DNA from: Aquifex aeolicus
GTDB taxonomy: Bacteria > Aquificota > Aquificia > Aquificales > Aquificaceae
Assembly: GCA_015662815.1 (NCBI GenBank)
Contig: DQTK01000141.1
Coordinates: 1 to 12,375 of the forward strand
Length of the DNA: 12,375 nt
Reading direction: 5' to 3'
Shown here: positions 1-6,328 of the stretch, piece after piece
Numbering within the stretch: the first letter of the stretch is position 1
Layout of the letters: each line of letters begins with the position of its first letter
Notes under the pieces: generated by a model
Told to the model about the DNA's origin: nothing
Seen by the model: only the letters and a program-made list of their open reading frames with translations
Database searches by the model: none
Program-made: the position numbers and the translations under genes

Positions 1-703
1 GTTTTCTTCAACTATATCCATAATAACGTTGTAAAGATTAGGGTCTAATCTCTCAAGCATTTCAAAGATACCTGTCTTCCCCCAGATTTGATACCTTTCT
101 ACAACTGTTTGGAGAGAAACTTCTCAAGCTGTTTTTACGGATTTTCCTACATCGAAAGGAATAGCCATTCTCTTGGCTCTCAGGTTTCCCATGTTGTCCA
201 GCATTTTTGGACCCCAGTCGGGGAAGAAGTCCGGTTGGAGCATGTCTGCGGAGAGCTGATTACCCGTGGTCATTACTTTGAGAAGAGCTCTTCCGTAAGG
301 TTTCAGTAGGTCCTTTTGTTGCTTCAAAGGCGTTTCTTACCGCAACCTCCCTCATTATGATTACAAGCCCACCGGGGTTATTTACGAAAGGACATCTTAT
401 CCAACAGGTAAAGCATTGAGAACATGCCCATATGTATTCGTGCATCATATCGTAAAGGACATCTATGTCATCTTCGAGAAATCTTTGAACTATTTCTCTC
501 GGAAAGTAGTCGAAGAATCTATTGGATGGACAAGAAGCTGTACACACTCCGCAGTTCAGACATCCGAAAAGATATTCTTTGAATCTGAAATCGGATTTTA
601 CTTCTTCTATTACTCTTACTTTTTCCTCCCAAGGAACCTGAAGAGTTTTTTCTGAAATCGGGATATTATATCCATATTTACGAACTTGAATTTGTTAAGC
701 CAT
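1..703 (-). pseudogene. hdrC: HdrC-like iron-sulfur subunit of an sHdr complex, disrupted and running off the left edge
   Basis: Conceptual translation from the ATG at 703-701 gives a protein resembling heterodisulfide reductase subunit C. It has two Cys clusters of the CxxCxxCxxxCP type: the first, in FGCLNCGVCTASCP, around minus-strand bases 568-530, and the second, in ACSQCFTCWIRCP, around 422-384. These would bind two [4Fe-4S] clusters passing electrons to HdrB/HdrA. The frame is broken three times: codon 3 is TAA (697-695); one extra base lies in the GG at 313-312 (removing it restores EATKDLLKPYG); and an in-frame TGA sits at 126-124, probably from a Trp codon. Homologous sequence continues past each lesion to base 1, about 234 codons in all, close to a full HdrC. 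The ancestral start is supported by an SD 7 nt upstream. The gene lies behind dsrE-like B, as expected for a sulfur-oxidation (sHdr) locus. sHdr systems usually carry two HdrC paralogues, so an intact one may exist outside the window. Sequencing error cannot be excluded. Confidence 0.82.
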
Positions 704-710
704 TTTAAAA

Positions 711-716
711 CCCTCC
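711..716 (-). promoter_or_regulatory. Shine-Dalgarno of the broken hdrC gene
   Basis: The minus strand reads GGAGGG, 7 nt before the ATG at 703-701. This strong site fixes the original start two codons before the TAA at codon 3. It shows that translation initiation signals survive although the reading frame does not. Confidence 0.7.
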
Positions 717-732
717 TACAGGTTTATTCCCT

Positions 733-770
733 TTTCTTAAATTAAAAGGAATTTCTTAAATTAAAAGGAA
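733..770. repeat. perfect 19-bp tandem direct repeat, two copies
   Basis: The unit TTTCTTAAATTAAAAGGAA occurs at 733-751 and again, identical and immediately adjacent, at 752-770. The match does not extend on either side. It lies in the 146-bp spacer between dsrE-like B (ends 850) and the hdrC start (703). On the minus strand, TTGGCT (790-785) followed after 17 bp by TTAATT (767-762) could be a weak promoter whose -10 falls inside the repeat. The rest of the spacer holds an (AG)5 purine run near 836-845 and no open frame that I can support. Confidence 0.9.
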
Positions 771-849
771 GATGGTTAAAGAGCCAAGAATTTTTTCTAT
801 GGAGGTATAAAAATATCCTTATAAAGTGAAGAAAAAGAGAGAGAGAAAA

Positions 850-1275
850 TTAAAGAGTGATAATAGCATACGCACCGCTCATAAGCTTATCTAAGAATGC
901 AGCACCGCCTAAAATACCGTCGCAGAGTTCTTTATTTACATCTTCTTCCTTATAGATATCCGTAAGGTCCAAGGATGGTGTACATAGATAAATTTTTACT
1001 CCCGCTTCTTTAGCCATTTTGATAAAATCGTAAACTGTCTGTTCGACTCCGGGTCTGACTTTAACCTTCTTTGCATTATCCTTCATAAGGAGATATCCGG
1101 CCTCTGATGTAATTACCATTTCGACCTCGTAATCCATGGTTGTTGCAACTGTTGCCAAGAAGAAAGGTGCTCCGGCTTGAGGATTAATTAGTTCTCCTGT
1201 TGTCGGTTCAGCTCTTACAAAAAAGGGAACTGTTACAATGTAAAAGAGAAGCTTTTCAAACTCCTGACCGGCCAT
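850..1275 (-). CDS. DsrE-family sulfur carrier, DsrE3B-like
   Basis: A 141-residue cytoplasmic protein of the DsrE/DsrF-like fold. Proteins of this family carry sulfur as Cys-persulfide between TusA and the sulfur-oxidising machinery. Visible features are an alternating alpha/beta pattern, a Cys in the YLCTPSLDL segment (C98) at the usual end-of-strand position, a second Cys at C118 and a hydrophobic C-terminal strand (AYAIITL). The start is well supported: GGAGGTGA lies just before the ATG on the minus strand. It follows dsrE-like A by 18 bp in the same orientation and precedes the broken hdrC gene, so it is probably co-transcribed with tusA and dsrE-like A. I infer a role in delivering sulfane sulfur to an Hdr-like complex; the exact DsrE subtype needs a phylogeny. 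A (TC)n-rich pyrimidine stretch follows the stop on the coding strand, but no hairpin terminator is apparent. Confidence 0.8.
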   Translation of the reverse strand: MAGQEFEKLLFYIVTVPFFVRAEPTTGELINPQAGAPFFLATVATTMDYEVEMVITSEAGYLLMKDNAKKVKVRPGVEQTVYDFIKMAKEAGVKIYLCTPSLDLTDIYKEEDVNKELCDGILGGAAFLDKLMSGAYAIITL

Positions 1276-1293
1276 ACTTCACCTCCAGATTTA

Positions 1294-1842
1294 TTAAACA
1301 AAGATTATCATCGGCTTATCCGCTGCAAGGACGTAGTTAAAGAATCCCGTAGCTCCTGCAGGTGGTTCTAGACCGTCAATAAGGTCTTCTTTTTTGTATC
1401 CGAAAAGGTCCATCGTCATTTGACAGGGAATAAGTTTCACATCAGCTTCTTTACAAAGCTCCAGAAGTTCTTCTATACTTGCAACACCTTTTTCCTTTAA
1501 TCTCTTTTTCATCATAGAGGTCATGAAGTCGGTCATCCCGGGAATTACTCCCATTACTTGAGGAGGTCCGGGGAATATACTTTCCATAACATCTGCAATT
1601 TGTCCGACAACCGGAGTTTGTTTTACGGAATCGGGGAATATCATCGGCATTGCAGGGTTTCCAACAGGAGCAAGTTTAAGCTGTTTTACCTTTTCTTTGT
1701 GAATTATATTGAGCCCGTAGAAGGTAAAAAATATAGCGGTTTCCACCCCTAAGGATGCAGCAACAGAGGCAAGAATAAGGGGAGGATAAGCCATATCGAG
1801 GGTTCCCTTTGTAGCAATTATTGCCAATCTTTCTGTGGCCAT
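1294..1842 (-). CDS. dsrE3A: DsrE3A-type sulfurtransferase (DsrE/DsrF/peroxiredoxin-like family)
   Basis: A 182-residue protein that accepts and donates persulfide sulfur in the sHdr pathway. It has the two Cys expected of DsrE3A: C130 near the end of a helix (ELLELC) and C140 in the signature IPCQMTMDLFG. The central part (about 60-115) is an amphipathic, Met- and Pro-rich insertion, and the C-terminal strand is hydrophobic (KPMIIFV). Family members are reported to exchange sulfur with TusA, which is encoded 18 bp upstream. A strong SD (GGGAGGG) precedes the ATG at 1842. Neighbouring TusA and a second DsrE protein make the pathway assignment firm. The length is somewhat above that of minimal DsrE proteins because of the central insertion. 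Substrate and directionality are inferred from the family, not visible in the sequence. Confidence 0.87.
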   Translation of the reverse strand: MATERLAIIATKGTLDMAYPPLILASVAASLGVETAIFFTFYGLNIIHKEKVKQLKLAPVGNPAMPMIFPDSVKQTPVVGQIADVMESIFPGPPQVMGVIPGMTDFMTSMMKKRLKEKGVASIEELLELCKEADVKLIPCQMTMDLFGYKKEDLIDGLEPPAGATGFFNYVLAADKPMIIFV

Positions 1843-1860
1843 AATTTAGCCCTCCCTTGA

Positions 1861-2100
1861 TTAGCCTTTCTTCCTTATGTAATAAATGTATTTTCCTCCC
1901 TCTTCAACCATTTCAACAAGTTCATGGCCGGTTCTTTGACAGAATGCGGGTATGTCCGCTTTGGAACCCGGGTCTGTGGAAATTACCTCCAGGATTTGAC
2001 CCGGTTGTAGCTCTTCAAGGGCTCTTTTAGTTTTTAAAACTGGAAGAGGACAATTTAATCCAGAAGTATCAAGAGTTTTGTCAGGTGTTACAATTGCCAT
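1861..2100 (-). CDS. tusA: TusA/SirA-family sulfur-carrier protein
   Basis: A 79-residue single-domain protein with the TusA signature NCPLP (CPxP motif; C17 carries the persulfide) followed by a Lys-rich first helix, a second beta strand (ILEVISTDPG) and the typical GSKADIPAF segment. In sulfur oxidisers, TusA hands sulfane sulfur to DsrE proteins and the Hdr-like complex. In other bacteria it serves tRNA thiolation, but the two DsrE genes downstream point to dissimilatory sulfur transfer. The start is fixed by an AAGGAGG SD 8-9 nt before the ATG. It is the first gene of the minus-strand operon, with a 121-bp upstream spacer that could carry the promoter. Nothing is truncated and length is normal for the family. 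Confidence 0.93.
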   Translation of the reverse strand: MAIVTPDKTLDTSGLNCPLPVLKTKRALEELQPGQILEVISTDPGSKADIPAFCQRTGHELVEMVEEGGKYIYYIRKKG

Positions 2101-2139
2101 CTTACCAACCTCCTTAAAATAATTTTTCCCTTTTATAAG

Positions 2140-2168
2140 ATTATCGTTATCTTTCCATATTCACTTAA
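2140..2168 (-). promoter_or_regulatory. possible sigma-70-type promoter of the tusA-dsrE operon
   Basis: Reading the minus strand, TTAAGT (2168-2163) and GATAAT (2145-2140) are separated by exactly 17 bp, which would start transcription near 2133 and give a leader of about 33 nt including the SD. The match to consensus is moderate and the spacer is AT-rich, so this is a candidate only. No other clear element is seen between 2101 and 2221. Confidence 0.35.
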
Positions 2169-2221
2169 GGAAATATTTATAGAGCTATTAAAAATGATTA
2201 TAAAATTATCAATCTTGAGAT

Positions 2222-2482
2222 TTACTTTATTTTTTGAACAACGTAAACGAGTAGCTGAGCAACAACCTCGTATAACTCTTCGGGAATTTCCTCGTATACA
2301 TCAATTCTTATAAGTGTTTCCACAAGGGTTTCGTCTTCAATTACCGGAATATTGTGTTTCTTGGCGAGCTCAATTATTTTTCTCGCTATATTTCCCTTTC
2401 CCTTTGCTACTAGGACAGGGGCTCTATCTTTGTCGGGATTATATCTCAAAGCTATTGCCTTTTTAGTTTTTTCTTCGCTCAT
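2222..2482 (-). CDS. FlhX-like stand-alone FlhB C-terminal domain
   Basis: An 86-residue protein equivalent to the cytoplasmic C-terminal domain of FlhB. It shares the IALRYNPDKDRAPVLVAKGKG stretch with the full FlhB at 6488-7540 (IALKYNPKEDKAPVVVAKGKG), followed by the same I/L-rich second half. It lacks the membrane part and the NPTH autocleavage motif and starts just after where cleavage would occur, so it resembles the released FlhB C-terminal fragment. In Helicobacter such a protein, FlhX, is reported to replace the processed FlhB C-terminus in flagellar export switching; Bacillus YlqH is comparable. Its ATG overlaps the upstream stop as ATGA (2482-2479), with a GAGG just upstream, so it is translationally coupled to the FliK/YlqG-like gene. 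The functional role here is inferred. Confidence 0.85.
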   Translation of the reverse strand: MSEEKTKKAIALRYNPDKDRAPVLVAKGKGNIARKIIELAKKHNIPVIEDETLVETLIRIDVYEEIPEELYEVVAQLLVYVVQKIK

Positions 2483-3387
2483 ACCCTCATTTCTAATCCA
2501 TCTTCACCTATAATTTCTTTAAATAAACTTTTATATCCGTCCTCTTCAAAGGAAAATCTTAAAGTCTTTACAGGCTTTTTAAGGATTTTTCTTAAATCTT
2601 CTTCGCTTCCTTTTAGTTTCTCAAGAATTTTTTCATCATTGGATTCTATTTCCATATATATACCGGACAAATCTTTAGGGGCGTTTATCAGTATGTTTAA
2701 ATAGCTATCTTCAAATTCCAATCTAATGAAGATTTTATACACATCTTTTAATTCAAAAAGTAAGTATCCTCTGTAGTCCTCTATCTTAATGGGAAAAAAG
2801 AACTTTCTGTTGTTATTTTCAAGGATATAGAGCTGAAGTAGGTTAATAAAATTAACCGTTTCTTTATCACCTTTAATAAGTGATTGATACTTTAAATCTT
2901 CCTTTAATTCCTCAAAGGAGTTCTGAATAAGAGCTTTTAGAACTTTGTTTTCGTAAAACAGACCGGAGTTTTTAAGTTTTTGAAATGTATCTATAGCCTC
3001 AAAGGGAAGCTCTCTTAAGCTTTTTATCAATCCGTTCAAGAGTTTTAGAGAAACGTTTTTCTTTATTTCTGCCTGAATTACCTTGAAGGTAAGGGGGGAA
3101 GTTTTCACTGTGGCCAGGGTAAGTACTTCACCCTCCCTTACTTTAATGTTTAGGTTATTTTCAACTTCCAGTTCTAAACCATTTTCCATAAGCAGTAAAA
3201 GTCTTTTTCCTTTGTTTTCAATTACTTGAGCTTTTATTTTAGGTAAGTTTAGAAGGTTTTGTATTACTTCCGGAACCCGTGAAGTTATTTTTATTTCAAG
3301 GAATTTCGCTGTTTTGTACACTTCCTCAGCTTGCTTTGACAGAATAGCTTGTTCTAAAAGGACACCTTCTATTCTCCTGAGTTCCAC
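2479..3387 (-). CDS. FliK/YlqG-like putative flagellar hook-length-control-type protein
   Basis: A 302-residue Lys/Glu/Leu-rich soluble protein without a signal peptide or membrane segment. The first 110 residues contain a beta-rich section (KIKAQVIENKGKRLLLLMEN; GEVLTLATVKTSPLTFKVI). The middle is helical, and residues about 195-300 have the strand-strand-helix pattern of the FliK C-terminal (Flg_hook) domain, with RLEFEDSYLNILINAP followed by an acidic helix and a final strand (TLRFSFEEDG). The strongest argument is context: an FlhX-like gene overlaps it, as in the ylqG-ylqH pair of Bacillus. I infer a role in export substrate switching or a related task, but similarity is weak and it could be an unrelated protein. 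The start is a GTG at 3387 with no SD. A TAAATT hexamer 8 nt upstream suggests a leaderless or near-leaderless transcript. Confidence 0.55.
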   Translation of the reverse strand: MELRRIEGVLLEQAILSKQAEEVYKTAKFLEIKITSRVPEVIQNLLNLPKIKAQVIENKGKRLLLLMENGLELEVENNLNIKVREGEVLTLATVKTSPLTFKVIQAEIKKNVSLKLLNGLIKSLRELPFEAIDTFQKLKNSGLFYENKVLKALIQNSFEELKEDLKYQSLIKGDKETVNFINLLQLYILENNNRKFFFPIKIEDYRGYLLFELKDVYKIFIRLEFEDSYLNILINAPKDLSGIYMEIESNDEKILEKLKGSEEDLRKILKKPVKTLRFSFEEDGYKSLFKEIIGEDGLEMRV

Positions 3388-3388
3388 T

Positions 3389-3401
3389 TATTTAAAATTT
3401 A
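3389..3401. promoter_or_regulatory. candidate bidirectional, near-leaderless promoter core
   Basis: The 20-bp gap between two divergent starts holds TATTTAAAATTTA. Plus strand: TAAAAT (3393-3398) puts +1 near 3405, three nt before the ATG at 3408. Minus strand: TAAATT (3401-3396) puts +1 near 3389, two nt before the GTG at 3387. Neither start has an SD, and no clear -35 is visible. Confidence 0.45.
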
Positions 3402-3407
3402 TCCATT

Positions 3408-3623
3408 ATGGAGAGTTATGAAAGAATTTTAGAAGAGCTCTTAAATGATAATGTAAGATACCTGCCGAGAACTTTCTTTAATGAACTCTTGAATGAGCTG
3501 AGGGTTTCTATCGAATTTCAACGAGAAATTAGAAAAGAAATCATTACGGAAATTCTCGTAATTTTGAAGCGAAATCCTTATGCAAAAGAAAAAGTTGAAG
3601 AGCTTCTCAAGATGTATTCATAA
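3408..3623 (+). CDS. small helical protein of unknown function
   Basis: I do not recognise this 71-residue protein. It is strongly charged (Glu/Lys/Arg) and predicted almost wholly alpha-helical, with heptad-like spacing of Leu/Ile (LEELLNDN, FFNELLNELRVSIEF, IITEILVIL), so it may dimerise or bind a partner. It has no Cys, no membrane segment and no signal peptide. It is the first gene of a plus-strand operon: its stop is 8 bp before apgM, which is followed 4 bp later by hpt. There is no SD. The start follows a TAAAAT box, so translation may be nearly leaderless. Codon use matches the neighbours and the frame is open from promoter to stop, which supports a real gene. No function can be deduced. 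Confidence 0.65.
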   Translation: MESYERILEELLNDNVRYLPRTFFNELLNELRVSIEFQREIRKEIITEILVILKRNPYAKEKVEELLKMYS

Positions 3624-3631
3624 TTAAACCT

Positions 3632-4855
3632 ATGGACATTCTTAAGGATATTGTCAAGAAGAATAACTCTAAAATCCTCCTGATAGTGCTTGATGGTCTT
3701 GGAGGACTCCCGGTAAGAGACGGCAGAACGGAACTTGAGCTGGCAAACACCCCTAATTTGGACAACCTGGCAAAGAAGTCCGCTACAGGACTTCATATTC
3801 CGGTAGATTACGGAATAACTCCCGGAAGTGGTCCGGGACATTTGGGGATTTTCGGCTACGACCCTGTTAAGTATCAGATAGGCAGAGGTATCCTAGAGGC
3901 TTTAGGATTGGGAATAGATGTTAACGAAACGGATATAGCAGTAAGGGGAAACTATGCTACGGTAAGATACGAGAACGGAAAAGCTATAGTGGTAGATAGA
4001 AGGGCAGGGAGAATTCCGACGGAGGAAAACAGAAGGATTACAAAAAGACTTCAAGAGGAGATAAAGGAAATAGACGGTGTGAAAGTAATAATAAAGCCGG
4101 GAATGGAACATAGGCTAGCCATAGTTTTCAGATTTCCTGAAAAATTACCCGAGGGAAGCGATGCTATAAACGATACCGACCCTCAGCAGGTAGGAAAGGA
4201 ACCTCTTATTCCCAAGGGTGAAAATCCCAACGCCGAAAAGGTTGCTCAGGTAGTAAGAAAATTCATAGAAAAAGCTTCCGAGATTCTAAAAAACGAACAA
4301 AAGGCCAACTACATACTCTTAAGGGGTTTTGCCCAAAAACCGAATATTCCTACAATGGAGGAAAAGTTTGGCTTAAGGGCGTGTTGCATAGCGGTATATC
4401 CCATGTACAAAGGGCTTGCAAGCCTTGTTGGAATGGATGTAATAGAGTTTGAAGGCAGTTCTATTCAAGATGAAGTAGAAACACTTAAGAAAGTTTGGGA
4501 GGAGTACGATTACTTTTTCGTTCACATAAAGAAAACCGATAGCTACGGAGAGGATGGTAACTACGAAGGGAAAGTTAAGATAATAGAGGATTTCGATAAG
4601 CACTTGCCTAAATTCCTCGAACTTAGTCCCGATGTGATTGCCATAACGGGAGACCACTCTACACCATCACTTCTGAAAGGACACTCATGGCACCCTGTTC
4701 CTATTCTTATCCATTCACCTTATGTGCTCGGAGGAACTTCCGAGAGATTTACCGAAAGAGAATGTTTAAAGGGAGAACTTGGTATTTTGCCTGCTGTAAA
4801 GATTACACAACTTTTACTTGCCAATGCATTGAGACTCAAGAAGTACGGAGCGTAA
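3632..4855 (+). CDS. apgM: 2,3-bisphosphoglycerate-independent phosphoglycerate mutase, archaeal type
   Basis: A 407-residue cytosolic enzyme of the alkaline-phosphatase superfamily that interconverts 3- and 2-phosphoglycerate in glycolysis and gluconeogenesis. Metal and nucleophile motifs are visible: LLIVLDGLGG (D21), TPGSGPGHLGIFGYDP (S66 as the phospho-acceptor), GRGILEALGLG, and the C-terminal ITGDHSTPSLLKGHSWHP (D341, H342, H354). At the position where archaeal members usually read DExGHDG, this one reads TDSYGEDG (D303, E307), so a usual His ligand is Glu. This may be a trait of bacterial members rather than a defect. The length fits the family. The start has no SD; it lies 8 bp behind the small orphan and is probably read in the same transcript. 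The family also includes the proposed homoserine kinases and phosphonopyruvate decarboxylase-annotated relatives, so the exact activity is likely but not certain. Confidence 0.88.
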   Translation: MDILKDIVKKNNSKILLIVLDGLGGLPVRDGRTELELANTPNLDNLAKKSATGLHIPVDYGITPGSGPGHLGIFGYDPVKYQIGRGILEALGLGIDVNETDIAVRGNYATVRYENGKAIVVDRRAGRIPTEENRRITKRLQEEIKEIDGVKVIIKPGMEHRLAIVFRFPEKLPEGSDAINDTDPQQVGKEPLIPKGENPNAEKVAQVVRKFIEKASEILKNEQKANYILLRGFAQKPNIPTMEEKFGLRACCIAVYPMYKGLASLVGMDVIEFEGSSIQDEVETLKKVWEEYDYFFVHIKKTDSYGEDGNYEGKVKIIEDFDKHLPKFLELSPDVIAITGDHSTPSLLKGHSWHPVPILIHSPYVLGGTSERFTERECLKGELGILPAVKITQLLLANALRLKKYGA

Positions 4856-4859
4856 AGGA

Positions 4860-5396
4860 ATGAAAACCATAAGAGGAAAGCGATTAAAACTCCTCATAAA
4901 GGAAGAAGATATAAGGAGAAGGGTAAAGGAGCTTGCTAAAGAAATAGAGGTCTCTTTTGAATGGAAGGAACCTCCGGTGGTTGTAGGGCTTCTTAAAGGA
5001 GCATTTATATTCCTTTCGGATTTAGTAAGACAATTCAACGGCTTTGTAATAATTGACTTCATGCAAGTTTCAAGCTACGGGCAATCTACGGAAAGCAGTG
5101 GGACTATAAGAATACTTAAGGATTTGGAAATAGATGTTGAAGGAAGGGAAGTTCTCCTTGTAGATGATATACTCGATACCGGACTAACTATGAAGGAAAT
5201 ATATGAATTCCTCAGAATGAAAAATCCCAAAACTCTTAAAACCTGCGTCTTTTTGGATAAAAAGGAGCGAAGGAAAGTGAATTTTGAAGCTGACTTCGTA
5301 GGTTTTGATGTACCGGATAAATTTCTCGTCGGATATGGGTTGGATTGGGGGGAATACGGAAGAAATTTGCCCGAGATTTACATAGTTGAAGATTAA
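4860..5396 (+). CDS. hpt: hypoxanthine(-guanine) phosphoribosyltransferase
   Basis: A 178-residue type I phosphoribosyltransferase of purine salvage, transferring the phosphoribosyl group of PRPP to hypoxanthine or guanine to form IMP or GMP. The PRPP-binding loop is VLLVDDILDTGLT (98-110). Other family marks are VVGLLKGAFIFLSDLVR (about 41-57), the flexible loop SYGQSTESSG (72-81) and the base-binding C-terminal segment DKFLVGYGLDWGEYGRNLP. Length is typical. The ATG follows AAGGA, which overlaps the end of apgM; the 4-bp spacing implies co-transcription. The last codon is shared in a TTAA palindrome with the convergent cation transporter, whose stop overlaps this one. A guanine- or xanthine-specific role cannot be told apart from the sequence alone. 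Confidence 0.93.
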   Translation: MKTIRGKRLKLLIKEEDIRRRVKELAKEIEVSFEWKEPPVVVGLLKGAFIFLSDLVRQFNGFVIIDFMQVSSYGQSTESSGTIRILKDLEIDVEGREVLLVDDILDTGLTMKEIYEFLRMKNPKTLKTCVFLDKKERRKVNFEADFVGFDVPDKFLVGYGLDWGEYGRNLPEIYIVED

Positions 5397-6316
5397 TGTC
5401 TATGGTCATGGTGATGATGGCTGTGGTGGATTTTTAACTCCTTGGAAGTAAGAAGGGGACAAGACTGAGTACAGATATATCCCTCCCTTTCCAGTTGTAC
5501 GGTTGTGTGTTTTATACCAAACCTATGGGCTATTTCATCAACTTCCTTTAGTATATCGTTGCATATACTTGCATCCTCAATTACTATATGAACAGTCAAA
5601 ATTTCCGTACCGGGAGTTATAGACCAAACATGCAGGTCATGAACATCTTTTACACCATGCAGTTTCCTGAATTCACTTTCCAACTCCTCGGTATCTATAT
5701 AGGATGGAGCAATTTCCAAAAGAACGTTTACAGTTTCCTTTATTACTGAATAAGCTGATGGAAGTATGAGCAGAGCCATAGTAACGCTGAGAATAGGGTC
5801 AGCAAGGTAGAAATGCCAGAACGTTATAGCTATACCAGCTACTATCGCTGCGACGGAACCCAATGTATCGGTTGCAACGTGCAAAAGTGCAGCTTTGACA
5901 TTTATATTCCCTTCAGAATGCTTTAGAAGTATGTACCCTACAACTAAATTCACTATCAACCCAATAACGGCTATATACAGCATTTCGGGTTTTACAGGTT
6001 CGGAATGTTCAAACCTGTGAATGGCTTCAAGGAATATATATCCAATAAGTCCCAGTAAAAACACTCCGTTTATTAACGCTGCTAAGACTTCAAGTCTGTA
6101 TAAACCGTATGTCATTCTATTGTTCCTCACCTTTATAGCGAGAAATTGAGCAAGGAGAGCTATAAAAAGGGATACAGCGTCGGTAATCATATGTCCCGCA
6201 TCTGAAAGTAGTGCCAAGCTATTTGTAACAATTCCACCTATAAACTCGACAGATGCAAATCCAAATATCAGTAAGAGGCTAAAACCCAGAGCCTTTATGC
6301 TATTCTCTCTTCCCAT
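5393..6316 (-). CDS. czcD: cation diffusion facilitator (CzcD/ZitB-type) metal exporter
   Basis: A 307-residue inner-membrane protein that exports Zn2+, Co2+ or Cd2+ in exchange for protons. Six hydrophobic segments occupy about residues 10-205. The two membrane metal-site motifs are in place: HxxxD in LLSDAGHMITD (H42, D46, with D39 nearby) and HxxxD in LLHVATD (H146, D150). The cytoplasmic C-terminal domain follows, with the family signature DVHDLHVWSITPG (about 224-236). The protein ends in a His-rich tail with about seven His in the last ten residues. In many CDF proteins the His-rich stretch is between TM4 and TM5, whereas here that loop is short and the His run is terminal. There is no SD; TAAAAT at 6328-6323 would place +1 exactly at the ATG. 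It converges on hpt with overlapping stops. Metal specificity is not visible. Confidence 0.9.
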   Translation of the reverse strand: MGRENSIKALGFSLLLIFGFASVEFIGGIVTNSLALLSDAGHMITDAVSLFIALLAQFLAIKVRNNRMTYGLYRLEVLAALINGVFLLGLIGYIFLEAIHRFEHSEPVKPEMLYIAVIGLIVNLVVGYILLKHSEGNINVKAALLHVATDTLGSVAAIVAGIAITFWHFYLADPILSVTMALLILPSAYSVIKETVNVLLEIAPSYIDTEELESEFRKLHGVKDVHDLHVWSITPGTEILTVHIVIEDASICNDILKEVDEIAHRFGIKHTTVQLEREGYICTQSCPLLTSKELKIHHSHHHHDHRH

Positions 6317-6322
6317 AAGAAA

Positions 6323-6328
6323 ATTTTA
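6323..6328 (-). promoter_or_regulatory. candidate leaderless -10 element of the cation exporter
   Basis: TAAAAT on the minus strand (6328-6323) is followed by six bases and then the ATG at 6316, so a transcript starting seven bases after the hexamer would begin on the A of the start codon. No SD precedes this start. No convincing -35 is seen 16-18 bp upstream. Confidence 0.4.

Noticed and set aside
124..126. In-frame TGA as a selenocysteine codon in hdrC
   Set aside because: No SECIS-like hairpin was recognised after it. The same gene also has a TAA and a frameshift, and the position suits Trp rather than Cys.
416..655. Plus-strand open frame opposite hdrC
   Set aside because: It is antisense to the conserved Cys-rich HdrC coding sequence and has no SD or recognisable protein features.
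828..849. Purine run with (AG)5 after dsrE-like B
   Set aside because: Considered as a terminator or microsatellite; no hairpin and too short to mean more than composition bias.
1558..1752. Plus-strand frame inside dsrE-like A
   Set aside because: Shadow of a confidently identified gene, with Cys/His-rich junk composition and no SD.
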